From: Kamptonema formosum PCC 6407
GTDB taxonomy: Bacteria > Cyanobacteriota > Cyanobacteriia > Cyanobacteriales > Microcoleaceae
DNA length: 64,000 nucleotides
Direction: 5' to 3'
NCBI RefSeq assembly: GCF_000332155.1
Contig: NZ_KB235903.1
Span: 273,499 to 337,498 of the forward strand
Position numbers and translations under genes: made by a program
In this document: piece after piece, positions 1 through 8,615 of the stretch
Numbering within the stretch: position 1 is the first letter of the stretch
Layout: every line of letters begins with the position of its first letter
The notes under the pieces: model-generated
What the model saw: the letters and a program-made list of their open reading frames with translations, nothing else
Told to the model about the DNA's origin: nothing
Database searches by the model: none

Positions 1-50
1 GGGAAGATGGGGGAGAGGAAGAAGGGAAGATGGGGAAGATAATTATTAGT
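1..50. repeat. Purine-rich short repeat at window edge
   Basis: The first 50 bases are an irregular run of ggggagat/gggaaga units, the same purine-rich repeat class seen at 8455-8530 and 34426-34540. No gene is visible in it. It continues beyond the left edge of the window. Confidence 0.5.
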
Positions 51-57
51 GGAAAAT

Positions 58-456
58 TTATGGTAGGCTGCTGTACCAACAACCGTCAGGTAGAGGAATA
101 CCGCCGAGGGAGTGAATGCGATCGCGCCACATTAAGTAAGCCCACGCCATTCCTAGAGATTGGCGATCGCGATCGAAGACTTCAATCTCTTGACGCTGAT
201 ATTCGTTTTTTTCAGGGGGGCGGAGGCGATCGTAGTCTTCCAGGCGATCGAGCTCCTCTAAAATACTACTGTCAGTGAATGTGAGGACAAAGCCATACAC
301 AGTACCAACACCCGCAGTCATGGCAGGATAGCCTAGTGATAAAGCAAAAAGCTGACCGATCGCGATCGCCCCTTCAGCAGCCACAACCTTCCCCTCGCAG
401 TAGCGCAGATAATTGCATTCCCCCGGCTTGAGAGTGCCATACACAAAGACTTTCAT
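58..456 (-). CDS. Gamma-glutamylcyclotransferase-like (AIG2/GGCT) protein
   Basis: This encodes a small cytosolic protein of about 132 residues of the GGCT/AIG2-like family. Members cyclise gamma-glutamyl amines, but many bacterial ones are uncharacterised. The sequence opens with MKVFVYGTLKPGE, the typical family start with the YGTL substrate-binding loop, and it has an acidic ELDRLEDYD stretch where the family places its catalytic glutamate. I chose the ATG at 454-456 because the frame upstream of it (14 codons) has no family similarity. A small GC-rich hairpin lies upstream near 562-578. The gene stands alone on the minus strand, so the exact substrate is unknown. Family assignment is confident, enzymatic activity is inferred. 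Confidence 0.8.
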   Translation of the reverse strand: MKVFVYGTLKPGECNYLRYCEGKVVAAEGAIAIGQLFALSLGYPAMTAGVGTVYGFVLTFTDSSILEELDRLEDYDRLRPPEKNEYQRQEIEVFDRDRQSLGMAWAYLMWRDRIHSLGGIPLPDGCWYSSLP

Positions 457-684
457 TAGATCCCATTTTCTTGAGCAACGACACAAACTGAGGCTCAAAA
501 GCCTATCCGGTCTAGATTCTATAAATTTTTAATCTCAAACCCCAAATCCCAAATCCCTCGACCGGGGCTTAACCCCTGGTTTTTGTTAACATAGATGACT
601 AGATTAATAGTCTAAGTGTTGTAAATTATTACGCACGAATGCGACTGCAATTTTAAATTAAGTTGTTTACCCCTTTTTCCGTTC

Positions 685-1284
685 ATGGTTCTAGCAGTTA
701 GTGTTATAGCTTCCGCACTCCCGCCTTTACATCTGAGTTCTTTTTTGCCATCCCTGCCACTGGATAGCTTGTTTTCGACTCAAGGCATTATGGTGATGCT
801 TCTGGCTGCTTATGCAGTGGCGATGTGGATGTTTCTCACCAGTGCTCCCAAAGTTCACACGATCATGGTATCGGATCTCGCCCACGCCCGACAGTTCTAT
901 GAAGGTATCCTAGACCTACCAGTGGCAGAGGTTCCCCTCCACTACTACTACAACTACGAGCAAACTTTGGGGTCTACTGGCATTGACCCGCTCTACCTGT
1001 CCCCAAATGTGGGCAGAGCAGCCACAGCTTCAGCATCGGGGAACCCAGATGGTCTGTGGTATCAGTTAATGAAGAATACACAGTTACACATCATCAGCGG
1101 GGCGGGTTTGGGGCAGAAAAATCGCCAGCGGCACGTTTGTTTTGACCGCGACTGTTTGGAGCAAGTGTTGATGCGGGTACAAATGCAGGGTATTAAGTAT
1201 AAGATTCGTCGCGAAAAACCGTTGAATTTCTTGGTTAAGGATTTAGATGGTCGCGTGATTGAAATGGCTGAGGTGGATAATTAG
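685..1284 (+). CDS. VOC (glyoxalase-like) domain protein with N-terminal membrane segment
   Basis: This is a 199-residue protein. Residues 1-50 are hydrophobic and suggest one or two membrane spans. From about residue 57 (KVHTIMVSDLAHARQFYEGIL) it reads as a vicinal-oxygen-chelate fold half-unit: a beta strand, then the FYEGIL helix typical of glyoxalase-like domains, and near the C-terminus FLVKDLDGRVIEMAE, which matches the usual DPDGNxIE ending. No substrate can be assigned; VOC members include glyoxalases, dioxygenases and resistance proteins. An alternative start exists at the Met pair around residues 35-38, which would shorten the hydrophobic segment. It is monocistronic and followed by a repeat hairpin. 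Confidence 0.7.
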   Translation: MVLAVSVIASALPPLHLSSFLPSLPLDSLFSTQGIMVMLLAAYAVAMWMFLTSAPKVHTIMVSDLAHARQFYEGILDLPVAEVPLHYYYNYEQTLGSTGIDPLYLSPNVGRAATASASGNPDGLWYQLMKNTQLHIISGAGLGQKNRQRHVCFDRDCLEQVLMRVQMQGIKYKIRREKPLNFLVKDLDGRVIEMAEVDN

Positions 1285-1311
1285 GCGGGTATTATAGTCA
1301 AGGGTCAAATA

Positions 1312-1380
1312 AAGAAACCGGGTTTCTGTGAAAAATTATTGTTTTCTCAATAAAATATTTATGAAGAAACCCGGTTTCTG
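1312..1380. repeat. AGAAACCGGGTTTCT-type inverted repeat
   Basis: Two copies of the palindrome AGAAACCGGGTTTCT / AGAAACCCGGTTTCT lie about 50 bases apart, so the segment can fold on itself. The same core recurs inside the elements at 5353-5461, 9342-9440 and 61243-61343, so it is a dispersed family rather than a gene-specific terminator. It sits between two convergent genes. Confidence 0.7.
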
Positions 1381-1427
1381 GCGATCTAGAATTCTACTTG
1401 ATAGTTTCTTTGGCTTTCTCTTCAACG

Positions 1428-2672
1428 TTAGATGCTTCTATTCCTTTCTTGTAAGGAATTTTTGCGACTAAAGATTTGAAAGTAGAGAGAAACACAGAAT
1501 TCTTTGAGGGGAAAAATGAGCAATGTCAAGGGATTAATTGTGACGATGATGTTACGATGATCCGATTGAGCTTTTTTGACTATTTGCTTAGCTACCCAGT
1601 TTGCGGACATGATGCCGATGGGATTGAGATTGCTTTTAAAGGGGCCTAAAATTAGTTTGCGGATGACGCAGGGAGCGTCTAGGCGGCGCAATGTTACTAA
1701 GTCTCCCAAGGCACGTTTGCTAAGTTCGTAGAGGGGGCTAACTGCTGGAATTACTTCAGCTTCTGAGGTATTTACCCAGATTTCTTTACGTGCCATGTCT
1801 TCGTTTGTGCGGACGGTGGTGAGGAATAATTCGATTAGTCTGACTGCTGAGAAGGTGTTGATTTCGTAGGAGTTCGCGATCGCGTCTTTTGTTCTGTCGC
1901 CGTGTACGTTGATGCCGTGATTGATGACGAGAATATCAACTTTTTCTAGCAATTCTCCTAAGTCGGACTCTTGACTTATTTGCCAATTTATAGTATTTAC
2001 AGGCAACTCTTCACCGTCTAGATTCAAGCTTAGGGTTTGCGTTCCCGATGTGAGGGCGATGACTTTGGCTCCCGCTTTGTGGAGTTGCGTCAAGAGTTCG
2101 CGACCTAGCGTTCCAGAGGCCCCAGTGACGGCGATGGTTTTGCCTTTAAGGGAAAGTGCTGTACCCATGAGTTTGTCTAGTAGGGTAATTGTACCGCAAT
2201 AGTAAGCATTTTGGTTGTCGAAGTGGTGCCGCCAGTGATAGGGACGGTTGACTAACCAGCTAGAGGGTGGGGTGAGGAAGTCGCCGGGTTGATGGGTTAA
2301 GTCGGTGAGTTCGCCTGCACCTTTGAGGCCCCAGCCACGCGCGATCGCACTTAGCAAGAAACCTAATGTGTAGGTACAACCGACGAGAGCCCAGGGGTGA
2401 AAGTTTGGGGTAGCGATGTAGGCTACACCCCATAACAGTAAGCAACTGAACAGCATTACTAAGGCTTCAGGCACGTCATTACGCCAATGAGCTTGTTGGT
2501 AAATGCGATCGTTGACGGGGGTTAAATTGGGCCGAAAGACGCGGTGATGCCATACGTGCAGCCGATAGAGGGGGGGGTAAATATGGGCCAGGAAGTGGTA
2601 AAGGTCTCGCACTACTTCTGCTAATAGTACAGAACCTAATCCCCAAGCTGCTGCTATCCAATAATTTGTCAT
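1428..2672 (-). CDS. Bifunctional sterol desaturase-like / short-chain dehydrogenase
   Basis: This is a two-domain cyanobacterial fusion of about 414 residues. The N-terminal half (about 1-165) has hydrophobic helices and histidine clusters (YHFLAH, HVWHHRVFR, HWRHHFD) like the di-iron fatty-acid hydroxylase/sterol desaturase superfamily. The C-terminal half starts with the SDR cofactor motif TGASGTLG near residue 180, has VINHG in place of NNAG, and the catalytic pair YELSK. Such fusions are annotated in many cyanobacteria, but the substrate is unknown; a lipid or carotenoid-like hydrophobic substrate is an inference. A GTG six bases upstream (2676-2678) is an equally possible start. It is transcribed alone. 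Confidence 0.8.
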   Translation of the reverse strand: MTNYWIAAAWGLGSVLLAEVVRDLYHFLAHIYPPLYRLHVWHHRVFRPNLTPVNDRIYQQAHWRNDVPEALVMLFSCLLLWGVAYIATPNFHPWALVGCTYTLGFLLSAIARGWGLKGAGELTDLTHQPGDFLTPPSSWLVNRPYHWRHHFDNQNAYYCGTITLLDKLMGTALSLKGKTIAVTGASGTLGRELLTQLHKAGAKVIALTSGTQTLSLNLDGEELPVNTINWQISQESDLGELLEKVDILVINHGINVHGDRTKDAIANSYEINTFSAVRLIELFLTTVRTNEDMARKEIWVNTSEAEVIPAVSPLYELSKRALGDLVTLRRLDAPCVIRKLILGPFKSNLNPIGIMSANWVAKQIVKKAQSDHRNIIVTINPLTLLIFPLKEFCVSLYFQIFSRKNSLQERNRSI

Positions 2673-2741
2673 GGTCACACCGATTTTAAATTTGAGATAT
2701 TACATATCATTTTGGAAGATAACTTAAAATGGGTTTTCTGG

Positions 2742-3368
2742 CTAGGGTGTTAATTGGCTTAAGCGTTTTAATATTTGCAAAACGCTGTACAATTCATTAG
2801 GTTGATTGCGAATTACGAATTCGTCAGATGTCGCGTACTGCGGAATTTCTCCTCTGAGTAACTTGACAAAAGTGAAGTTAGCACCCGTAGTGATTAAGCC
2901 AAAAGTAGGAGTTTCTGGATTGGGGTCGGCTAGCATATAAGCCAAGAGTTGTGCTAGTCCTTCATCAACTGAGAATGAAAGTTGTTTGGATTCTATGACT
3001 GTCACCCAAAAGTTTTTTTTCAAGATTAATATATCTATTCTACCTTCGATGATTCTTCCTTCATCTTCCTCCTGAATTTGAATTGATTTTTCTGCTCTGA
3101 TGTGAAAAGGAGACACAAAAAAACCAGCAATAAACAAAATGGGGCTGACTATAGTTAGTTTAACTACAGTTTCTCGTAAAGGGGGATAGTCCAGTAAGTT
3201 AAAATATCCCTCTTGGACTCGATCTAGCTGTTGTTTTTCTATGTCAGTTATTTCTGGTAAGTTTTCTTGCCATTCTCGAAAAAATTCTGGATTGCGAACT
3301 CGCTGAAGTCCAAACTTATCGATCAAATCGCGGATGTTAATATCTTTTGCTTGGAGTTTTTGAATCAT
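2742..3368 (-). CDS. PD-(D/E)XK nuclease-like protein (HsdR N-terminal type)
   Basis: This is a 208-residue protein that resembles the isolated N-terminal nuclease domain of type I restriction R subunits, common as a stand-alone gene in cyanobacteria. The nuclease core is visible as EGRIDILILKKNFWVTVIES-K: an Asp, then Glu-x-Lys, the PD-(D/E)XK arrangement. It is followed by EGLAQLLAYMLA, a helix typical of these folds. No helicase, methylase or specificity subunit lies nearby, so a complete restriction system is not present here. Function may be defence, DNA repair or selfish maintenance; none is shown by context. Confidence 0.72.
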   Translation of the reverse strand: MIQKLQAKDINIRDLIDKFGLQRVRNPEFFREWQENLPEITDIEKQQLDRVQEGYFNLLDYPPLRETVVKLTIVSPILFIAGFFVSPFHIRAEKSIQIQEEDEGRIIEGRIDILILKKNFWVTVIESKQLSFSVDEGLAQLLAYMLADPNPETPTFGLITTGANFTFVKLLRGEIPQYATSDEFVIRNQPNELYSVLQILKRLSQLTP

Positions 3369-3434
3369 AGTCTCTCTCTTCTGCTAATAACTTATTGGAG
3401 TTATCATCCATTATAGCTAATAAATGTACTTTCA

Positions 3435-5153
3435 CTAGAGCTTCAATTTCCACAGCCGTGCAGATTCCAATACTGGCTCTAGCTTACCTTGTTTTTGCTC
3501 AATAGCTAAGCGAAGTTTTTCCGAAGGCCGGAATACAAAGAAATCGGCATAAGCTTTAAGCAAATCAAAGTTAGGCGAATCACTTAACAGCAGTAGTTGT
3601 ACATCTTGATCGAGTAAATAGCTCAAGGATATCAAATCGCCCATGTTAGTGAAATCATCGCCGCTATCAGTAATGACAAATTGGGACTTAGGAGAGACTG
3701 CATTAAGCGCATTTTTATTGACAACTCTGGCAATTTCTGCATTATAATAGCTTAAATCTTTGTTCCACCAAGTATCAGAAAAAGCGCTAACTGTACAAGA
3801 GACTATACTAGCCGTGAACACGGCAGCCAAAACAACTCGCCAGAGTCGTTGTGAAGTTTGAATTTTAGTTGCCAATAAGTAAGCAACTGCTAGCTGGATT
3901 CCCGGAAAACAGGATACTAGGTAGCGGCTGACAGCAGACCGCTTGCCACCTAATATTATATCTGGCAGGGCAAGTATAAGAAAAGGGGCAAAAACTGAGG
4001 TGAGAATAAATAGGTTAGTTGAACGGTTAGTGTAACGGTATATTTGGTAAATCGCCCCAAGAATTAGGAGGAGAAATGGCAGCCTTAGTAGATAAGTCCA
4101 GACACTATCAAAGCCAAAGTCTAGGTCTACAAATATGGCTGTAAAACTGAGGAGCCAAAGTTTTATAAGATAAAGGAAGCCTGGGGATACTTGAGTCCAA
4201 CCCGTTGTATCTGATGCGCGTTGAAAATTAGTTATGAGTACGAATAACCAAGGGATATAAAGAATAATTGCGGCTATTACTGCTAATGAAAATTGATAAA
4301 TATAAGAGTTTTTACTTAAATTGAATACACCCCTTCCTAATCCTCCCCTTGGTAAGGGGATGGTTCCTGATAGACCAGGTGAGGTTTCATAATCAATCGA
4401 GCTGAAATCTCTTGTATTTAAATCGCCTTGGCTTGGGAAATTATTAATAAATAATCGACGACAAATAAGGAACGATCCTTGTCCTATTAGTGTGAGAGCA
4501 AAGAAAGGATGGGTATATAAACCGAGGGAGATCGAGAGTGCATAAAAGCCCCAATTTTTCCAACTCTGTAAGCGCATTACTCTTAGAAGCAACCAACTAC
4601 TACCAATAACTGTTACTGTCAGCAAGCTGTACTGTCTTGCCGTCTGAGCATATAAGATATCAAAAGGAGATAAAGCTATAAAAGCTGTTGCCAATAACGC
4701 CACCAAATGTGAGGAAAAAAGTTCCCAAGCCAAGGCGTACATTAGGGGAAATGCTAGTAAACTTAATAATGCTGCTAAGGTGCGAGATGCTGTTAAAGAA
4801 CTGCCAAAATGTTGCATCCAGAAACGAGCTAGGAGAAAGTATAATGGGGGATGTTGCGGATCTTCAGTTACCAATGAGTGAATTGTATCGGTGGCTGTAG
4901 TTTCTGGTTTCAATCTTTGATATTTTTGCAATTCAGAGGCGGCGATAATGCGATTTTGAAATAAGCTATTATCAATTTCTTGACGGGTGAATCCAGCCGC
5001 TCGCATTGATGTATAAACTTCATCATGCCAGTATAATTTATGGTCGATTTTAAAGAAGCGAAATCCTATACCTAAAAGGATGATGATTACTAATAAAATA
5101 ATTGCTAACTGAAGATTAATTTTGCTAATAGATCGATCGGATGTAGATGCCAT
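3435..5153 (-). CDS. GT39-like membrane glycosyltransferase
   Basis: This is a multi-spanning membrane protein of about 572 residues resembling dolichyl-phosphate-mannose-protein mannosyltransferases and ArnT-like enzymes. These transfer sugars from polyprenyl-phosphate donors on the outer face of the membrane. Key features are a first membrane helix, then LYWHDEVYTSMRA with the conserved Asp-Glu pair after it, a second loop rich in polar residues, and many hydrophobic helices. I chose the ATG at 5151-5153 (MASTSDRS) over the longer frame starting at 5225. Around residues 245-280 the loop carries PLPRGGLGRG, encoded by a cccttggtaaggg palindromic repeat of the same kind found inside ureC, so part of this loop is probably inserted repeat DNA. 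It is a single gene with no glycan cluster beside it. Confidence 0.75.
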   Translation of the reverse strand: MASTSDRSISKINLQLAIILLVIIILLGIGFRFFKIDHKLYWHDEVYTSMRAAGFTRQEIDNSLFQNRIIAASELQKYQRLKPETTATDTIHSLVTEDPQHPPLYFLLARFWMQHFGSSLTASRTLAALLSLLAFPLMYALAWELFSSHLVALLATAFIALSPFDILYAQTARQYSLLTVTVIGSSWLLLRVMRLQSWKNWGFYALSISLGLYTHPFFALTLIGQGSFLICRRLFINNFPSQGDLNTRDFSSIDYETSPGLSGTIPLPRGGLGRGVFNLSKNSYIYQFSLAVIAAIILYIPWLFVLITNFQRASDTTGWTQVSPGFLYLIKLWLLSFTAIFVDLDFGFDSVWTYLLRLPFLLLILGAIYQIYRYTNRSTNLFILTSVFAPFLILALPDIILGGKRSAVSRYLVSCFPGIQLAVAYLLATKIQTSQRLWRVVLAAVFTASIVSCTVSAFSDTWWNKDLSYYNAEIARVVNKNALNAVSPKSQFVITDSGDDFTNMGDLISLSYLLDQDVQLLLLSDSPNFDLLKAYADFFVFRPSEKLRLAIEQKQGKLEPVLESARLWKLKL

Positions 5154-5352
5154 GCTTAAATCTAGTAGTCGGTGAGTAGATGATATTGTAACAGCGATAG
5201 CTGGTCTCGGAATGATATAATTCAAACCTCAAACAAAATTGCGTTGAAAAGTTCTACAAGTTTCAAATCAGAAAATACTGGCAATTTTCATCTGCTGACT
5301 AGAAAATTCAGGATATAAATGTTTCAATCGGCACAGATGTTTTACAATCAAG

Positions 5353-5461
5353 AGGACTTACGCACCCAACCAAAGAAACCGGGTTTTTTGACGAAAATAC
5401 TTAGTTTTTACTCACAGATTCTCTCAAAAACCCGGTTTCTGGGATTCTATGCGTAAGTCCT
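5353..5461. mobile_element. MITE-like element with AGGACTTACGCA inverted ends
   Basis: This is a 109-bp non-coding element bounded by perfect 12-bp inverted ends, AGGACTTACGCA at 5353-5364 and TGCGTAAGTCCT at 5450-5461. The interior holds the AGAAACC-CGGGTTT inverted repeat pair. Related copies are at 7517-7607, 9342-9440 and 61243-61343. It has no coding capacity, so any mobility must come from a transposase elsewhere. I could not identify a clear target-site duplication. Confidence 0.7.
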
Positions 5462-5534
5462 ATATCAGTATCAATTTAGATCGAGCACATCAAAAAGTTG
5501 ACTAGCAACTTTTTGATTTCTTGAAATTGTGCTG

Positions 5535-7364
5535 TTAATTCCCTAGCATTTGCAACTTGTATAAACTCGCATACAGTCCATCTTGCTCTAACAATTCATC
5601 ATGGTTTCCAGACTCTACTAATTGTCCTCGCTTCAGGACTAAAATTCTGTCAACATTGCGAATTGTTGATAGCCTGTGAGCAATAATGATAGCTGTCCTA
5701 CCGACAAGCATCCGATCTAATGCCTCCTGAATTAAAGCTTCTGTCCCGACATCTAAGCTAGCTGTTGCTTCATCTAGTACCAAAATTTCAGGGTCGCGAA
5801 TTGCCGCACGCGCGAAAGCTAATAACTGCTTTTGTCCGCCGGAAAGATTAGTTCCGCGCTCCCGCAATTGAGTGTTATAACCTTGAGGTAACTGTTCAAT
5901 TAAACTAGCTACATTCGTCTTTTCTGCTGCTGCTTGGATTTCCTCAATTGAGTAAGTTTCACCAAGGCTAATATTGCTTTTGACATCGCCAGCAAAGAGA
6001 AAACCGTCTTGCAAAATCACGCCTATGTGCCGCCTTAGTTCTGCTTGAGGTAACTCTCGAATATCTATACCATCAACAAGAATACGGCCGCTAGTGGGTT
6101 CGTAAAGACGACAGAGGAGGCGGATAATCGAACTTTTACCAGCGCCAGTCGGGCCAACTAAAGCTACTTTTTCACCGGGACGAATGGTAAAATCTAAATC
6201 TTTGAGTACGTATTCATCTTGTTTGTAAGCAAACCAGACGCGATCGAAACTAATTTCACCACTTTTAGAATTAGTAATTGATAATTGCTGATTATCTTTT
6301 TCTTTCCTGACGGGATCGCGAATCTCTACAGGTTCATTAAGAATGTCATTGATGCGTTCAACTGCGGTAAATCCTGCTTGTAGGGAGGTGAACTTTTCTG
6401 CAAATTGCCGTAAGGGATCGAAGAGGCGCTGAGCAAACAGAATAAAGGCAGAAAGTGTGCCAAAATAAAGATTACCTTCTAAAACACTTTGACCGCCCAT
6501 CCACAAAACGGCTGCGATCGCGACTAATGCAATCCACTCTAATGTAGCAGATACAGCCGAATCGTAAAAGATGGTTTTATCAACTGCATCGATATAGCGA
6601 CGGTTGGTAGTGCGAAATAATTCGGAGTTGAACTGTTCGCGGCGAAATAATTGGACTACGCCAATACCACTTAGGTTTTCTTGGAGTTGTGAGTTAAGAC
6701 CTGAAAGTTCTTCCCTAGCTTTATAGTTTTCTTCGCGATATCGCTGCTGAAAATAAATAATCAGTGCGGTGACTGGTATCATCATCAGCACGAGCATTAA
6801 AGCTAGTTGCCACTGTAAGGTAAACATGGCGATGGCAATCACTACAATTGAAAATAAATCGCTGACAATTCCAATTGCACCTGTTGAAAATACATCTCCC
6901 AAAGCTTCTACATCGCTGGTGAGGCGGGTAATTAATTTACCTACAGGAGTGCGGTCAAAAAATCGCACTGCTAAAGAAAGTACGTGGTCAAATAAATCAT
7001 TGCGAATATCTGTGGTGATTTGCTGACCTAATTTAGTGACTAGGTAGCCTTGAAGTGATTGCAAACCTAGACGCAAGGCTATTGTTAATAGCAATAGTAC
7101 ACCTAGAAAATTCAACCCTTGGGATAAAGGCATTCCTTGCAAAAATTTATAGGTAGGTTCTGACCGAATTAGCGAAATTGCCTGCCCGATAACGATGGGT
7201 TGAATTGCTCCCGATACTGACAGGGGTACTAATAAGAAAATAGAGACTGCCAGCAACCGTTTGCTACGAAGGGCATAAGGTATTAGCCGCTGGAATAATC
7301 GCCAGTCTGTTTCACGGGGCGAGTGTTTTTTTGAGGTGTCTTTCAGGGGTGATAAGCTGGTCAT
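5535..7364 (-). CDS. ABC exporter, fused permease and ATPase (multidrug/lipid type)
   Basis: This is a 609-residue half-transporter of the MsbA/BmrA-like type. Residues 30-330 hold six membrane helices (ABC transmembrane type-1 domain). The ATPase follows with Walker A GPTGAGKSS near 403-411, the Q-loop in GVILQDGFLF, the signature LSGGQKQ, Walker B ILVLDEATASLD and the switch histidine in IAHRLSTI. It would act as a homodimer, or as a heterodimer with an unlinked partner, in the cytoplasmic membrane. Substrate cannot be told from sequence; drugs, lipids or peptides are all possible. The start MTSLSPLKD leaves a normal cytoplasmic N-terminus. No partner gene is adjacent. Confidence 0.85.
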   Translation of the reverse strand: MTSLSPLKDTSKKHSPRETDWRLFQRLIPYALRSKRLLAVSIFLLVPLSVSGAIQPIVIGQAISLIRSEPTYKFLQGMPLSQGLNFLGVLLLLTIALRLGLQSLQGYLVTKLGQQITTDIRNDLFDHVLSLAVRFFDRTPVGKLITRLTSDVEALGDVFSTGAIGIVSDLFSIVVIAIAMFTLQWQLALMLVLMMIPVTALIIYFQQRYREENYKAREELSGLNSQLQENLSGIGVVQLFRREQFNSELFRTTNRRYIDAVDKTIFYDSAVSATLEWIALVAIAAVLWMGGQSVLEGNLYFGTLSAFILFAQRLFDPLRQFAEKFTSLQAGFTAVERINDILNEPVEIRDPVRKEKDNQQLSITNSKSGEISFDRVWFAYKQDEYVLKDLDFTIRPGEKVALVGPTGAGKSSIIRLLCRLYEPTSGRILVDGIDIRELPQAELRRHIGVILQDGFLFAGDVKSNISLGETYSIEEIQAAAEKTNVASLIEQLPQGYNTQLRERGTNLSGGQKQLLAFARAAIRDPEILVLDEATASLDVGTEALIQEALDRMLVGRTAIIIAHRLSTIRNVDRILVLKRGQLVESGNHDELLEQDGLYASLYKLQMLGN

Positions 7365-7516
7365 TTAAAATCTATGCAGTAGTTTGGCAAAAAAGCACGC
7401 TTTTCTAATGTAGAGCTGGAGGTTATATTGCGCTCCTTGAAGAAATAGAGATTTATATTGTATCTCAAAATTGTGATATCGTGCAGAGTTTATCCGTTTA
7501 GTTGAAAGTTACAATC

Positions 7517-7607
7517 AGGACTTATACGCGCTCGCAGTACGGCTGCCATCTTGGCAGTAGAGTCAACGCCAAGATGGTGGCGTTACGGATAGTTTTGCGT
7601 AAGTCCT
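7517..7607. mobile_element. MITE-like element, second interior type
   Basis: This 91-bp element has ends AGGACTTATACGC and GCGTAAGTCCT, matching the element at 5353-5461 at the termini. The interior differs: an inverted pair around ctgccatcttggc and gccaagatggtggcg, a motif that recurs at 47289-47339 and 59675-59806. It lies between the ABC exporter promoter region and the 3' end of hisG. Confidence 0.6.
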
Positions 7608-7644
7608 AACAATACCTTGGTAAGAGCATCAAAATAAGTTTTGA

Positions 7645-7663
7645 GGGTGGGCAATGCCCACCC
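7645..7663. terminator. Palindrome GGGTGGGCAATGCCCACCC after hisG
   Basis: A 9-bp perfect stem (GGGTGGGCA/TGCCCACCC) lies 9 bp beyond the hisG stop codon. It could end hisG transcription, but the minus-strand sequence after the stem is only weakly T-rich. The same gggtgggc theme appears in other repeats here, so it may be only a dispersed palindrome. Confidence 0.4.
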
Positions 7664-7671
7664 TGCTAAGT

Positions 7672-8316
7672 TTATACTGGGGTAAGAATTTGAGCTCTCA
7701 GTTTTTTAATCAACTCATCAAAATCTCCCACATTCAACCGATAACTCAAAGGATGAGCAATTAAATAAGCTGTACTTTCAAACAAAACTTCAATCTCAAT
7801 TAAGCCATTTTCCCGCAGAGTGCGGCCTGTGGAAACTAAATCAACAATTGCCTCGGACATCCCCGTAATTGGCCCTAATTCAACGGAACCATAAAGGGGT
7901 ACAATTTCGACAGGCATATTCAAATTGTGAAAATGTTCTCTAGCACAGTAGACAAATTTAGAAGCAACTCGACCGTGAGGTGGTAATTCCACAGTCCGCC
8001 GATAAGGACTAGATTCTTTCACTGCTACTGATAGGCGACATTGACCAAATTTTAAATCAATTAAGTTAGCAACTTTTGGTTTTTTCTCCCGCAAAACATC
8101 ATAGCCGACAATCCCAACTTGAGCTTGACCGTATTCTACATAAACGGGTACATCTTGAGCTCTTACCAGTAAAGCTTTAGCTGTATTGGTGGGGTCAGAA
8201 ATTTGAAGTTGGCGATTAGATGAATCTAGAAAAGCACTGAAGTCTAATCCCACAGATTGTAACAGCCGAATGCTGTCAACTAATAAAGCGCCTTTAGGAA
8301 GTGCAAAGGTAAGCAT
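7672..8316 (-). CDS. hisG: ATP phosphoribosyltransferase, short (HisG-S) form
   Basis: This enzyme performs the first step of histidine biosynthesis, joining ATP and PRPP to give phosphoribosyl-ATP in the cytosol. The protein is about 214 residues, the length of the short form that lacks the C-terminal regulatory domain and needs HisZ as a partner; hisZ is not in this window. It begins [19 protein letters not shown], the canonical family start, which decides the ATG at 8314-8316 over the TTG at 8343. The conserved segments [11 protein letters not shown] and the PRPP-loop region [16 protein letters not shown] are present. It is a single gene, as is usual for scattered his genes in cyanobacteria. 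Confidence 0.93.
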   Translation of the reverse strand: MLTFALPKGALLVDSIRLLQSVGLDFSAFLDSSNRQLQISDPTNTAKALLVRAQDVPVYVEYGQAQVGIVGYDVLREKKPKVANLIDLKFGQCRLSVAVKESSPYRRTVELPPHGRVASKFVYCAREHFHNLNMPVEIVPLYGSVELGPITGMSEAIVDLVSTGRTLRENGLIEIEVLFESTAYLIAHPLSYRLNVGDFDELIKKLRAQILTPV

Positions 8317-8357
8317 AGGAATTTGTGATGGCAAGTAAGTCAATTTTGGATCGGCGC

Positions 8358-8606
8358 GATGCCTACGGCTGGCTACGCCTACGCAGCTTAGCGTCAGCAG
8401 CTTTTACCGAAACTACAATAACATAGAAGAAGGGACTAGGGGCTAGGGACTAGGGACTAGGGAAAGAGGGGGAGAGGGGGAGATGGGGAGATAGGGAGGA
8501 TGGGGGAGATGGGGAGGATGGGGAGGATGGGTAATTAGCAATTAGCAATTAGCCATTAGCAATTAGCAATTAGCCATTACCAATTACCAATTACCAATTA
8601 CAATTA
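8358..8606. repeat. Mixed short tandem repeat region upstream of the response regulator
   Basis: The 272-bp gap between hisG and the regulator gene is mostly repeats. First comes a gcctacggctggctacgcctacgc imperfect repeat near 8360-8390, then gggactag heptamers (8436-8462), a purine-rich gggggagat stretch (8463-8530), and finally caattagc/caattacc heptamers (8534-8608) that run almost up to the next start codon. No gene is visible in it. Confidence 0.8.
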
Positions 8607-8615
8607 AAAATCTGC

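Noticed and set aside
562-578. Hairpin ccggggcttaacccctgg followed by tttttg as a terminator
   Set aside because: It lies between divergent genes, so there is no transcript from the left for it to end.
8424-8608. Heptamer arrays as possible CRISPR
   Set aside because: Units are 7 bp and contiguous with no unique spacers, and no cas gene is present. The same applies to arrays at 34426, 35758, 45946 and 58354.
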